Assembly (NCBI RefSeq): GCF_037890675.1
Contig: NZ_CP149574.1
Coordinates: 4,006,874 to 4,070,873 of the forward strand
Reading direction: 5' to 3'
From: Methylovirgula sp. 4M-Z18
Lineage (GTDB): Bacteria > Pseudomonadota > Alphaproteobacteria > Rhizobiales > Beijerinckiaceae
Length of the DNA stretch: 64,000 bases
A program made the translations under genes and the position numbers. Position 1 is the stretch's first letter; each line of letters opens with the position of its first letter. Of the stretch, positions 63,594 through 64,000 are shown in pieces. Under the pieces are notes generated by a model. The model was given only the letters and a program-made list of their open reading frames with translations, had not been told where the DNA came from and ran no database searches.

Positions 63594-64000
63594 CGCGTCG
63601 CTCCTGCGATTGCATTGATGAAGACGGTTTCGCTGAAGTCTTTGCGCGAAATTTGGTCGGCCTCGCGCCCACCTCTAAACGCGACGACACGATCCGCCAC
63701 GTGAGCGATTTCAAGAAGATCACTGGATGCAAGGACGACTGCGGCTCCTTGCTCCGCGAGAGACACGATGAGGTCGTGAATCTCCCGTTTCGCCCCGATA
63801 TCAACACCTTCTGTCGGTTCGACGAAGATAAATAGCTTGTATTTCCCTTCGGCGGCAAACTGCCACTTTGCGACGGACACTTTCTGCTTATTGCCCCCGC
63901 TGAGCTCAATGATCTTGGTCTCGGCGCTCGCGGTCTTGATGTTGAGGCGCTTGATCAAACGCAGCGTTTCGCTTCGTTCCCGGCCACCTTGAATTAGGCC
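63590..64000 (-). CDS. Sugar ABC transporter ATP-binding protein, RbsA type (partial, runs off the window)
   Basis: Only the last 136 codons are visible; the frame stays open through 64000. The piece has the C-terminal ATPase signature ELSGGNKQKVSVAKW and the GVDIGAKREIHDLI stretch of RbsA/MglA-type double ATPases. The Walker B region reads FIFVEPTEGVD: a valine takes the place of the usual aspartate before the glutamate. If real, this half would be catalytically weak. The binding-protein gene is probably outside the window. Confidence 0.85.
   Translation of the reverse strand, partial: GLIQGGRERSETLRLIKRLNIKTASAETKIIELSGGNKQKVSVAKWQFAAEGKYKLFIFVEPTEGVDIGAKREIHDLIVSLAEQGAAVVLASSDLLEIAHVADRVVAFRGGREADQISRKDFSETVFINAIAGATR

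Overview
The window looks like an accessory region (megaplasmid or genomic island) of an alphaproteobacterium of the order Rhizobiales. The evidence is the density of ABC uptake systems for sugars and amino acids, catabolic operons each with its own regulator, many decayed insertion sequences (IS5, IS3, IS1380 and IS630 types), and a base composition that changes from block to block. The species cannot be named from the sequence alone.

Layout. (1) 49-6650, +: a tightly packed, GC-rich sugar operon with a Tat-exported binding protein, two permeases, an ADP-dependent sugar kinase, a MalK-type ATPase and a probable class I aldolase. (2) 6651-7750: decayed IS5 and a tRNA-derived repeat. (3) 7780-23267: a GntR-controlled catabolic block resembling hydroxyproline/proline-analogue degradation. 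It has a polar amino acid ABC transporter, a proline-racemase-family epimerase, an enolase-superfamily dehydratase, a DapA-family enzyme, a pyrroline-2-carboxylate reductase-like enzyme, an aldehyde dehydrogenase and three flavoproteins. Four copies of one 14-bp palindrome lie at its promoters. (4) 23321-29470: an AT-richer exosortase cassette (exosortase, small partner, DUF3494 ice-binding-like surface protein with a C-terminal sorting tail, PrsT-like TPR protein), bracketed by two fragments of the same IS1380-family element. (5) 29471-30870: repeats and a truncated LysR gene. (6) 31193-41853: divergent SorC-controlled sugar/polyol block, probably for D-tagatose or a related polyol. (7) 42596-59514: a second GntR block. 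It holds the complete four-carbon acid sugar (threonate) pathway LtnD-OtnI-OtnK-OtnC and a two-component flavin monooxygenase operon with amino-acid ABC transporter, SDR, RidA, dehydrogenase, lactonase and aldo/keto reductase. A 19-bp palindrome is repeated at three promoters. An inverted, decayed copy of the reductase-monooxygenase pair lies at 43480-44337. (8) 59755-60806: an apparently complete IS630 element. (9) 61111-64000: a tRNA-fMet fragment and the end of a third sugar block (cupin, SDR, RbsC-type permease, RbsA-type ATPase running off the window).

The blocks are self-contained modules: a transporter brings in the substrate, a few enzymes convert it to a central metabolite, and a local regulator acts at palindromes visible in the intergenic regions. 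The least ordinary module is the IS-bracketed exosortase cassette. Next come the operator set that appears to link threonate catabolism to a flavin monooxygenase of unknown substrate, and the bacterial ADP-dependent sugar kinase operon. No CRISPR array, intact tRNA or rRNA gene, replication origin or phage module was seen.
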